64,000 nucleotides of DNA from Candidatus Fusicatenibacter intestinigallinarum (GTDB lineage: Bacteria > Bacillota > Clostridia > Lachnospirales > Lachnospiraceae), in contig DWWU01000019.1 of assembly GCA_019119555.1 (NCBI GenBank), positions 23,259 to 87,258 of the forward strand. The letters are read 5' to 3'. The notes below the pieces were generated by a model. The model made no database searches, had not been told where the DNA came from, and saw nothing but the letters and a program-made list of their open reading frames with translations. Position numbers and translations under genes: made by a program. Below, piece after piece: positions 1 to 8,104 of this stretch (position 1 is its first letter; each line of letters begins with the position of its first letter).

Positions 1-83
1 GCAGGAGATGGGACTTGAACCCACACGATCTTGCGACCACAGGCACCTGAAGCCTGCGCGTCTGCCAATTCCGCCACTCCTGC
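1..83 (-). tRNA. tRNA-Leu (anticodon CAG)
   Basis: Reverse complement GCAGGAGTGGCGGAATTGGCAGACGCGCAGGCTTCAGGTGCCTG...GGGTTCAAGTCCCATCTCCTGC; class II tRNA with variable arm; anticodon loop TTCAGGT. Confidence 0.93.
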
Positions 84-189
84 GTATTCAATTTTTATTT
101 GCTTACCGGCTGTGCCGCTCAACAAAATGTATGATACCAGCAATTACCTTAAAAGTCAACACCTTTTTTCAGATTTTTGAAAAAAATTG

Positions 190-412
190 TAAAAGTTCGA
201 TCAGGTCTGTGCATTTACTGCACAGACCGTATGAAAGCATAGTGCCTGTGAGCATCCGGCCCATCGCGAAGCGATTTTCAATGGCCGGACGCTGTAACAG
301 TTCAGCTGGCTGAACTGTTGCGAAAAATTGTAAAAGTTCAGCCAGATCCGAATTTTTCCTGCACAGAACCCGGAAACACATGGCATCTGCGGGCATCCGG
401 ATCTCCTTAAAA
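190..412. repeat. Modular palindromic intergenic repeat (modules C+B+A) followed by a degenerate second copy
   Basis: CAGGTCTGTGCATTTACTGCACAGACC / GCATCCGGCCCATCGCGAAGCGATTTTCAATGGCCGGAC / GTAACAGTTCAGCTGGCTGAACTGTTGC; 325-412 resembles a decayed copy (TTCAGCCAGATCCGAATTTTTCCTGCACAGAACC...CTGCGGGCATCCGG). Confidence 0.85.
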
Positions 413-510
413 TAAATTGCTTCTTCTGAAAATATAGGGTATACTGAAAAGAAGAACATATGCAACATCCTGGGAACCGGCGCCGACGTCTCACTCGCTC
501 ACAGGACTTT

Positions 511-538
511 GTGCAACAGTTCAACTGGAAGAACTGTT
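511..538. repeat. Module A palindrome (GCAACAGTTCAACTGGAAGAACTGTTAC)
   Basis: Near-perfect inverted repeat matching other module A copies. Confidence 0.75.
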
Positions 539-598
539 ACGACTCTGTCGAAAAATAAAAGAAAAAGGTTGAAATGAAATAGGGTCTGTGATAAAATT

Positions 599-736
599 TT
601 GAAGATTAGTATAGATTTTCCGCCCGGCGCAGACCGTAAAGAAGCAATTCTGCAGTTTGCAGAGACGATGGCTGTTTCGCCAGGAGAGAGAGAAGTACTC
701 ATACAAAGAGAAAAAGAAAGGAAAACGGTGGAATGA
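599..736 (+). CDS. Possible small ORF (TTG start) coupled to carA: LKISIDFPPGADRKEAILQFAETMAVSPGEREVLIQREKERKTVE
   Basis: Open frame whose TGA overlaps the carA start (GAATGATGA); weak SD; could be a remnant. Confidence 0.3.
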   Translation: MKISIDFPPGADRKEAILQFAETMAVSPGEREVLIQREKERKTVE

Positions 737-1809
737 TGAAAGCTTTTCTAATATTGGAAGATGGACACGTCTTTACAGGAACCAGTATTGGTTCGCAGAA
801 GGAAATTATCAGCGAAATCGTATTTAATACGTCCATGACCGGATATCTGGAAGTACTCACGGACCCCTCCTATGCGGGACAGGCGGTCTGCATGACCTAT
901 CCGCTCATTGGTAATTATGGAATCTGTTATGAGGATCAGGAGTCCCTTCGTCCGTGGCCGGACGGTTATATTGTAAGGGAACTGTCAAGAATGCCCAGTA
1001 ACTTCCGTTCTCAGGATACGATTCAGAATTTCCTGAAAAGATTCGACATTCCAGGGATCGCCGGAATTGATACCAGAGCTTTAACGAAGATTCTTCGCGA
1101 AAAAGGCACCATGAACGGTATGATTACCACCAATGAAAATTATAATCTCGATGAAATCATTCCAAAGTTAAAAGCATATAATACCGGAAAAGTTGTTGAA
1201 AAAGTCACCTGCAGTGAGAAACATGTGCTGAAGGGAGACGGTTATAAAGTTGCCCTCCTGGATCTCGGCGCGAAGAATAATATCGCCCATTCACTGAATG
1301 AGAGAGGCTGTCAGGTAACGATTTATCCGGCGCTGACCAGCGCGGAAGAGATTCTTGCGGATCAGCCGGACGGAATCATGCTTTCCAACGGTCCTGGAGA
1401 TCCAAAGGAATGTACCTCTGTGATTGAAGAAATCAAAAAGCTGTATCAGTCCGATGTGCCGATTTTTGCGATCTGCCTGGGACATCAGCTGATGGCTCTG
1501 GCCAACGGCGCGGATACTCATAAGATGAAATACGGACACCGGGGAGGAAATCATCCGGTCAAGGATCTTGAGACCGGACGTGTCTATATTTCTTCTCAGA
1601 ACCACGGCTATGTCGTAGATACGGACAATCTGGATCCGAAGGTTGCCGTGCCTGCGTTTATCAATGTCAACGACGGTACCAATGAGGGACTGAAGTACAC
1701 AGGGAAAAATATCTTTACTGTGCAGTTCCATCCGGAGGCGTGCCCTGGACCACAGGATTCCGGATACCTGTTTGACCGTTTCTTACAGATGATGGGAGGT
1801 AATCAGTAA
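733..1809 (+). CDS. carA: Carbamoyl-phosphate synthase small subunit
   Basis: MMKAFLILEDGHVFTGTSIG..., class I glutamine amidotransferase motif FAICLGHQL; abuts carB. Confidence 0.97.
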   Translation: MMKAFLILEDGHVFTGTSIGSQKEIISEIVFNTSMTGYLEVLTDPSYAGQAVCMTYPLIGNYGICYEDQESLRPWPDGYIVRELSRMPSNFRSQDTIQNFLKRFDIPGIAGIDTRALTKILREKGTMNGMITTNENYNLDEIIPKLKAYNTGKVVEKVTCSEKHVLKGDGYKVALLDLGAKNNIAHSLNERGCQVTIYPALTSAEEILADQPDGIMLSNGPGDPKECTSVIEEIKKLYQSDVPIFAICLGHQLMALANGADTHKMKYGHRGGNHPVKDLETGRVYISSQNHGYVVDTDNLDPKVAVPAFINVNDGTNEGLKYTGKNIFTVQFHPEACPGPQDSGYLFDRFLQMMGGNQ

Positions 1810-4800
1810 TGCCAAAGAATCCTGATATTAAAAAAGTATTGGTGATTGGTTCCGGGCCGATTGTCATCGGACAGGCTGCGGAGTTTGACTATGCGGGAAC
1901 CCAGGCCTGCCGCGCCCTGAAGGAAGAGGGAATCGAGGTTGTTCTTCTGAACTCCAACCCTGCGACGATTATGACAGACAAGGATATTGCGGATCGTGTC
2001 TATATTGAGCCCCTGACGGTTGAGGTTGTGGAGCAGCTGATCATCAAGGAGCAGCCGGACAGTGTTCTGCCGACTCTGGGAGGCCAGGCAGGACTGAACC
2101 TGGCGATGGAGCTGGAGGAGTGCGGATTCCTTCGCGAGCACAATGTGCGCCTGATCGGCACCACGTCCCAGACCATCAAGAAAGCTGAGGATCGCCAGGA
2201 GTTCAAGGATACCATGGAGAAAATCGGCGAGCCTGTGGCTGCGTCCATGGTAGTACATGATGTGGAGACCGGCGTCGCATTCACAAACAGCATCGGCTAT
2301 CCGGTGGTTCTGCGCCCTGCCTACACACTGGGCGGAAGCGGCGGCGGAATCGCCTATGACGAGGAACAGCTGATCGAGATTCTCTCCAACGGTCTGCGTC
2401 TTTCCCGTGTGGGAGAGGTTCTGGTGGAACGCTGCATCGCCGGATGGAAGGAAATCGAGTACGAGGTGATGCGCGACAGTGCGGGAAACTGCATCACTGT
2501 ATGTAATATGGAAAATATCGACCCGGTAGGCGTTCACACCGGCGACAGTATCGTTGTGGCTCCGTCCCAGACGCTGGGCGACAAAGAGTACCAGATGCTG
2601 CGTACTTCCGCGCTGAATATCATCAACGAACTGGGAATCACCGGAGGCTGCAACGTGCAGTATGCGCTGAATCCGGAGAGTTTTGAGTACTGTGTCATTG
2701 AGGTAAACCCCCGTGTCAGCCGTTCTTCCGCGCTGGCGTCCAAGGCAACCGGATATCCGATTGCAAAGGTGTCTGCAAAGATTGCTCTGGGTTATACGCT
2801 GGATGAAATTCCCAATGCGATTACCGGAAAAACCTATGCGAGCTTCGAGCCGATGCTGGACTACTGCGTCGTGAAGCTTCCGCGTCTGCCGTTCGACAAA
2901 TTTATCAGTGCAAAGCGTACGCTGACCACACAGATGAAGGCGACCGGCGAGGTTATGAGCATCTGCAACAACTTCGAGGGCGCGCTGATGAAAGCGATCC
3001 GTTCTCTGGAGCAGCATGTGGATTCTCTGATGTCCTATGATTTCACAGGACTGACGGAGGAAGAGCTGGTCAAAGAACTGGCGATCGTTGACGATATGAG
3101 AATCTGGAGAATTGCCGAGGCAGTTCGCCGCGGCATCTCTTATGAGCAGATTCACGGAATCACAAAGATTGACGTATGGTTCATTGATAAGATTGCGATT
3201 CTGGTGGAGATGGAGCAGGATCTGAAGACGAAGGAACTGACGGAGGATCTGCTGCGCGAGGCGAAACGTATGGAGTTCCCGGATTACGTGATCGCTGATC
3301 TGACCGGGAAAACGGAAGAAGAAGTGAAGGCGCTGCGCAAAGAGTACGGAATCGTGGCGGCCTATAAGATGGTAGATACCTGTGCCGCTGAGTTTGAGGC
3401 GGCGACCCCGTATTACTATTCTGTATACGGCGGAGAAAATGAAGCGGTGGAAACCCATGACAAAAAGAAGGTTCTTGTTCTGGGTTCCGGACCGATCCGT
3501 ATCGGACAGGGAATCGAATTCGACTTCTGTTCGGTTCACTGTACCTGGGCGTTCAGAAAAGCAGGATACGAGACCGTTATCATCAACAATAACCCGGAGA
3601 CCGTCAGCACCGACTTTGACATTGCAGATAAGCTGTATTTCGAGCCGCTGACTCCGGAAGATGTGGAAAATGTTGTAAATATTGAGAAGCCGGACGGAGC
3701 GGTGGTGCAGTTCGGCGGACAGACTGCGATCAAACTGACGCAGGCGCTGATTAAGATGGGCGTTCCGATTCTTGGAACCTCCGCGGAAAATGTGGACGCT
3801 GCGGAGGACCGTGAGCTCTTCGATGAGATTCTGGAGAAATGTGAGATCCCGCGTCCGGCAGGCCACACGGTGTTTACTGCCGAAGAGGCGAAGAAGGCTG
3901 CCAACGAGCTGGGATATCCGGTTCTGGTGCGTCCGTCCTACGTTCTCGGAGGACAGGGCATGCAGATTGCCATCAGCGACGAGGATATCGATGAGTTCAT
4001 CGGAATCATCAACCGGATCGCTCAGGAACATCCGATCCTTGTGGATAAGTATCTGCAGGGCAAGGAGATTGAGGTCGATGCAGTGTGCGACGGCACCGAT
4101 ATTCTGATCCCCGGAATCATGGAGCATATCGAGCGCGCGGGCGTTCACTCCGGAGACAGTATTTCCGTATATCCGGCCCAGTCCATCAGCCAGGCAGCCA
4201 AGGAGACGATTGTTGAATATACGAGAAGACTTGCAAAATCTCTGCATGTCATCGGTATGATCAATATCCAGTTTATCGTGTGCGGCGAGGAGGTTTATGT
4301 CATTGAGGTAAATCCGCGTTCCTCCAGAACGGTTCCGTACATCAGCAAGGTGACAGGAATCCCGATCGTGCCGCTTGCGACACAGGTGATTCTTGGAAAA
4401 ACGATCCGCGAGATGGGATATGAGCCGGGCCTGCAGAAGGAAGCGGATTATATCGCGATCAAGATGCCGGTATTCTCCTTCGAGAAGATCCGCGGCGCAG
4501 ATATCACTCTGGGACCGGAGATGAAGTCGACCGGGGAGTGCCTGGGAATCGCGAAAACCTTCAATGAGGCGCTGTACAAAGCGTTCCTGGGAGCAGGCAT
4601 CAATCTGCCGAAGCATAAGAATATGATCATTACCGTCAAGGATGAGGATAAACAGGACATCATTCCGATCGCACAGCGGTTCCAGAAACTGGGATACCGG
4701 ATTTATGCCACCAGAAGCACGGCGAAGGTTCTGCAGGAAAACGGCGTGGATGCAATCCGCACCAACAAGCTGGAACAGCCGTCCCCGAATCTGATGGATC

Positions 4801-5015
4801 TGATCCTCGGCCACAAGATTGATCTCGTCATCGATACCCCGTCCCAGGGCATCGAGCACGCGAAAGACGGATTTATTATCCGGCGAAATGCCATTGAAAC
4901 CGGCGTCAATGTTCTGACTTCTCTGGACACGGCAACCGCACTGGTAACCAGTCTGGAAAATACGGATGTGAAGAAGCTGACGCTGATTGACATCGCAACC
5001 ATTGATAAACGATAA
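1809..5015 (+). CDS. carB: Carbamoyl-phosphate synthase large subunit
   Basis: 1068 aa, duplicated ATP-grasp halves (VLVIGSGPIVIGQAAEFDYAGTQA / VLVLGSGPIRIGQGIEFDFCSVH). Confidence 0.98.
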   Translation: MPKNPDIKKVLVIGSGPIVIGQAAEFDYAGTQACRALKEEGIEVVLLNSNPATIMTDKDIADRVYIEPLTVEVVEQLIIKEQPDSVLPTLGGQAGLNLAMELEECGFLREHNVRLIGTTSQTIKKAEDRQEFKDTMEKIGEPVAASMVVHDVETGVAFTNSIGYPVVLRPAYTLGGSGGGIAYDEEQLIEILSNGLRLSRVGEVLVERCIAGWKEIEYEVMRDSAGNCITVCNMENIDPVGVHTGDSIVVAPSQTLGDKEYQMLRTSALNIINELGITGGCNVQYALNPESFEYCVIEVNPRVSRSSALASKATGYPIAKVSAKIALGYTLDEIPNAITGKTYASFEPMLDYCVVKLPRLPFDKFISAKRTLTTQMKATGEVMSICNNFEGALMKAIRSLEQHVDSLMSYDFTGLTEEELVKELAIVDDMRIWRIAEAVRRGISYEQIHGITKIDVWFIDKIAILVEMEQDLKTKELTEDLLREAKRMEFPDYVIADLTGKTEEEVKALRKEYGIVAAYKMVDTCAAEFEAATPYYYSVYGGENEAVETHDKKKVLVLGSGPIRIGQGIEFDFCSVHCTWAFRKAGYETVIINNNPETVSTDFDIADKLYFEPLTPEDVENVVNIEKPDGAVVQFGGQTAIKLTQALIKMGVPILGTSAENVDAAEDRELFDEILEKCEIPRPAGHTVFTAEEAKKAANELGYPVLVRPSYVLGGQGMQIAISDEDIDEFIGIINRIAQEHPILVDKYLQGKEIEVDAVCDGTDILIPGIMEHIERAGVHSGDSISVYPAQSISQAAKETIVEYTRRLAKSLHVIGMINIQFIVCGEEVYVIEVNPRSSRTVPYISKVTGIPIVPLATQVILGKTIREMGYEPGLQKEADYIAIKMPVFSFEKIRGADITLGPEMKSTGECLGIAKTFNEALYKAFLGAGINLPKHKNMIITVKDEDKQDIIPIAQRFQKLGYRIYATRSTAKVLQENGVDAIRTNKLEQPSPNLMDLILGHKIDLVIDTPSQGIEHAKDGFIIRRNAIETGVNVLTSLDTATALVTSLENTDVKKLTLIDIATIDKR

Positions 5016-5025
5016 GAGAAACGGG

Positions 5026-5121
5026 TCCTCTGAAAAACCATCGGCAGCCGTTTCTGCAGTCTGCGCATTTTCCGCGCAGACTGCATGAAAACGCGTCGGG
5101 GTTTTTCAGAGGAATTTTTTT
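5026..5121 (+). terminator. Long nested-hairpin terminator of carB containing a repeat-like cassette
   Basis: TCCTCTGAAAAACC...GGTTTTTCAGAGGA plus T-run, enclosing GCAGTCTGCGCATTTTCCGCGCAGACTGCATGAAAACGC. Confidence 0.8.
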
Positions 5122-5150
5122 CGCTGCAGTTCGGCTGCTTCTGTACATTT

Positions 5151-5178
5151 GCAACCGTTCAGTCGGCGGAACGGTTAC
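5151..5178. repeat. Module A palindrome variant
   Basis: GCAACCGTTCAGTCGGCGGAACGGTTAC. Confidence 0.75.
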
Positions 5179-5279
5179 TTTTTCTTGTATTTTTTAAAAA
5201 GATATGGTAAGTTTTTATTGGCGCATGAATAAAATAAGAAAAATGTAAAGAGAACAAGTGAGAAACGAGGTATGAGAAG

Positions 5280-6188
5280 ATGGATTTGATCGAATGGCTG
5301 AAAGTCGTTTTACTTGGAATTGTGGAAGGAATTACAGAATGGCTCCCGATCAGCAGCACCGGACATATGATTCTGGTGGATGAAATCTTTCCGCTGAACG
5401 TGGATGCAGATTTTATGAATGTATTTGAAGTGGTTATTCAGCTGGGGGCAATTCTGGCGGTGGTTGTGATTTATTTCTGGGATCTGTGGCCGTTTCACAC
5501 AAAGGCAAAGAGAAAAGAGAAGAGTTATTTTGCCCATCCCAGCGACGTTCCCGTACTTGCGAAATTCCAGAACTTTGCGGACAATTATTTTTATATGAAC
5601 AAAATCGTAATGTGGCTGAAAATTGCGGTTTCCTGTCTGCCTGCAGCGGTCATCGGACTTGCGTTCAACGACTGGATCGAAGCGCATCTGATGAACTATG
5701 TGATTGTGGCCCTGATGCTGATCCTTTACGGCGTCCTTTTTATTGTGATTGAGAATTACAACAAAACGAGGAAGCCGAAGATACATAAAATCCGTGAGAT
5801 TGACTGGAAGACGGCGCTTCTTATCGGCGTATTCCAGCTGCTGTCCATTGTTCCGGGCACTTCCCGCTCAGGAGCTACAATCATAGGAGGAATTCTGCTG
5901 GGAACTTCCCGCGAACTGGCGGCGGAGTACACGTTTTTCCTGGCGATCCCGGTCATGTTCGGCGCCAGTCTTCTGAAAATCGTGAGCCATGGCTTTTCGT
6001 TTACAGGAGTCGAGGTGGCGGTTCTTCTGGTTGGAATGGCAGTGGCTTTTGTGGTTTCCGTCTTTGCAATCAAGTTTTTGATGAAATATATTAAAAAGCA
6101 CGATTTTAAAGTGTTCGGATGGTATCGTATCGCTCTCGGCGTGGTGGTACTGCTGTATTTCGGCGTTCGGACGATGCTTGCATCATGA
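5280..6188 (+). CDS. uppP: Undecaprenyl-diphosphatase (BacA/UppP family)
   Basis: [20 protein letters not shown] and [17 protein letters not shown] motifs. Confidence 0.95.
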   Translation: MDLIEWLKVVLLGIVEGITEWLPISSTGHMILVDEIFPLNVDADFMNVFEVVIQLGAILAVVVIYFWDLWPFHTKAKRKEKSYFAHPSDVPVLAKFQNFADNYFYMNKIVMWLKIAVSCLPAAVIGLAFNDWIEAHLMNYVIVALMLILYGVLFIVIENYNKTRKPKIHKIREIDWKTALLIGVFQLLSIVPGTSRSGATIIGGILLGTSRELAAEYTFFLAIPVMFGASLLKIVSHGFSFTGVEVAVLLVGMAVAFVVSVFAIKFLMKYIKKHDFKVFGWYRIALGVVVLLYFGVRTMLAS

Positions 6189-6231
6189 CGGAACCCGATC
6201 AGAAAACATAGTTCAGATACACCCTGACCCG

Positions 6232-6297
6232 ATCCGGGGCGCTCTGGCCGGCAGATTCGAAAGCTTCTGCCGGCCAGAGCGCCCCGGATTTTTCTGA
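6232..6297 (+). terminator. Rho-independent terminator
   Basis: ATCCGGGGCGCTCTGGCCGGCAGA...TCTGCCGGCCAGAGCGCCCCGGAT followed by TTTTCTG. Confidence 0.85.
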
Positions 6298-6456
6298 CTC
6301 CATACTCGGACCATAGATTTTCTGCGCGGATCGGGTGTGATCAATGGCATTATGGCCTTGAGTTATCAGGAAAATGCAAAAAGATATTGTAAGAAATGCA
6401 CATGATCTGATATAATAGGAGCAGTTGATTGTAAGAAATGACAGGAGGATGTTGCT

Positions 6457-7707
6457 ATGAAAAAAAAGAGAAATATTATCGTGGGACAGTCCGGCGGACC
6501 GACATCAGTGATCAATTCTTCTCTGGCCGGCGTTTATAAAAATGCGAAAGAACGTGGGTTTCACAAAGTCTATGGCATGCTCCACGGAATCCAGGGCCTT
6601 CTGGATGAGAAATATGTAGATCTTTCCACTCAAATCCACTCGGAACTTGACATCGAGCTTCTGAAACGGACGCCGTCCGCTTTCCTCGGCTCCTGCCGTT
6701 ATAAACTGCCGGAGATCCATGAGAACCGCGAAATTTTCGAGAAGATTTTCGAGATTCTCAACCGCCTGGAAATCGAGGCATTTATTTATATCGGCGGAAA
6801 CGACTCGATGGATACCATTAAAAAGCTGAGCGATTACGGTATCCTGACCGGACAGCCGCAGAAATTTCTCGGCGTGCCGAAGACGATCGACAACGACCTG
6901 GCTTTGACGGATCACACGCCCGGGTTCGGAAGTGCGGCCAAATATATCGGCGCATCCACAAAAGAGGTTATCCGTGACGCGCTGGGGCTGACCTATAACA
7001 AACCGATGATCACGATCATTGAGGTCATGGGACGGAATGCCGGCTGGCTGACAGGAGCCACCGCTCTGGCAAAGACGGAAGAATGCGAGGGACCGGATCT
7101 GATTTATCTTCCGGAGGTACCCTTCGATATTGATAAATTCCTGAAAAAAGTCAAAGATCTGCTGAAAAAGAAAAATTCCATTGTAATTTCTGTGTCTGAG
7201 GGAATCAGGCTGGCGGACGGAAGATATGTCTGCGAGCTTTCCGGAGGCGGCGATTACGTAGACGCATTCGGACATAAACAGCTGCAGGGCACGGCGGCAT
7301 ATCTGGCAAACTTCCTGGCGGCGGAGATCGGATGTAAGACAAGAAGCGTGGAGTTTTCCACTCTGCAGAGAAGCGCGTCTCATATTGCGTCCCGTGTGGA
7401 TATCGACGAGGCGTTTATGGTAGGCGGCGCTGCCGTGAAAGCAGCGGACGAGGGGGATACCGGAAAGATGGTGGTGATTGACCGGATCGCAGATGACCCG
7501 TATATGAGTTCTGCAGGAATCTACGACGTTCACCGGATCGCCAATGAAGAAAAACTGGTTCCGAGAGAATGGATGAACCGGGAGGCTGATTACGTGACTA
7601 AGGATTTCGTGGATTATGTGAAGCCGCTGATCCAGGGAGACTACCAGCCGATCATGGTAAACGGCCTTCCAAGACACCTGGTATTGGACACAAAGCACAA
7701 GAAATAA
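6457..7707 (+). CDS. Diphosphate-type 6-phosphofructokinase
   Basis: IVGQSGGPTSVINSS, GGNDSMDT, PKTIDNDL (Lys instead of Gly typical of PPi-dependent enzymes). Confidence 0.88.
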   Translation: MKKKRNIIVGQSGGPTSVINSSLAGVYKNAKERGFHKVYGMLHGIQGLLDEKYVDLSTQIHSELDIELLKRTPSAFLGSCRYKLPEIHENREIFEKIFEILNRLEIEAFIYIGGNDSMDTIKKLSDYGILTGQPQKFLGVPKTIDNDLALTDHTPGFGSAAKYIGASTKEVIRDALGLTYNKPMITIIEVMGRNAGWLTGATALAKTEECEGPDLIYLPEVPFDIDKFLKKVKDLLKKKNSIVISVSEGIRLADGRYVCELSGGGDYVDAFGHKQLQGTAAYLANFLAAEIGCKTRSVEFSTLQRSASHIASRVDIDEAFMVGGAAVKAADEGDTGKMVVIDRIADDPYMSSAGIYDVHRIANEEKLVPREWMNREADYVTKDFVDYVKPLIQGDYQPIMVNGLPRHLVLDTKHKK

Positions 7708-7730
7708 TTAAAAAATTGGTACATTTTTTG

Positions 7731-7758
7731 TTGACTAAAGTCGTTCTTATGGTACAAT
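7731..7758 (+). promoter_or_regulatory. Predicted sigma-A promoter for ppdK (long leader)
   Basis: TTGACT-N16-TACAAT, about 340 nt upstream of the ppdK ATG. Confidence 0.65.
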
Positions 7759-8104
7759 AAATGTGTGCGCAATCAGGGCTGACGGCAGCGCCGGCTCTGA
7801 AGTATGCCGGGAAATTTCCCGCCGCCGGGAAGTGTGCTCAGCGGAAGGTAATTTTTCGACATTGAGCGGACTGCCGCGGTCAGATATGGGAGCAGAATGG
7901 CAGAATGTTCCCGGCAGAATACCGGATCGCGGAAGTACATAAAAAGGGCAGAGGGGCTACCTCCCCTGTTGTCCGGGCAGAGAATTCCTTCCCGTTCAAC
8001 TGCCGGAATCTCTTTCCGGTGCTGTGCGTTGCGGCGCAGTATGGGCAGAGCAAAAGAGGGAATACTCTACTATAATCAAATCATATTTAGGAGGAAAAGT
8101 AACA

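Noticed and set aside
8-313. 101-aa ORF at the window start
   Set aside because: Runs antisense through tRNA-Leu and into a repeat; no coding support.
190-412. Palindromic repeat cluster considered as a CRISPR array
   Set aside because: No regular spacer/repeat periodicity; units are dispersed singly across the window and there are no cas genes.
1803-4859. 1018-aa ORF antisense to carB
   Set aside because: Shadow ORF from codon bias opposite an unambiguous carB; no recognisable domain; composition typical of antisense translation.
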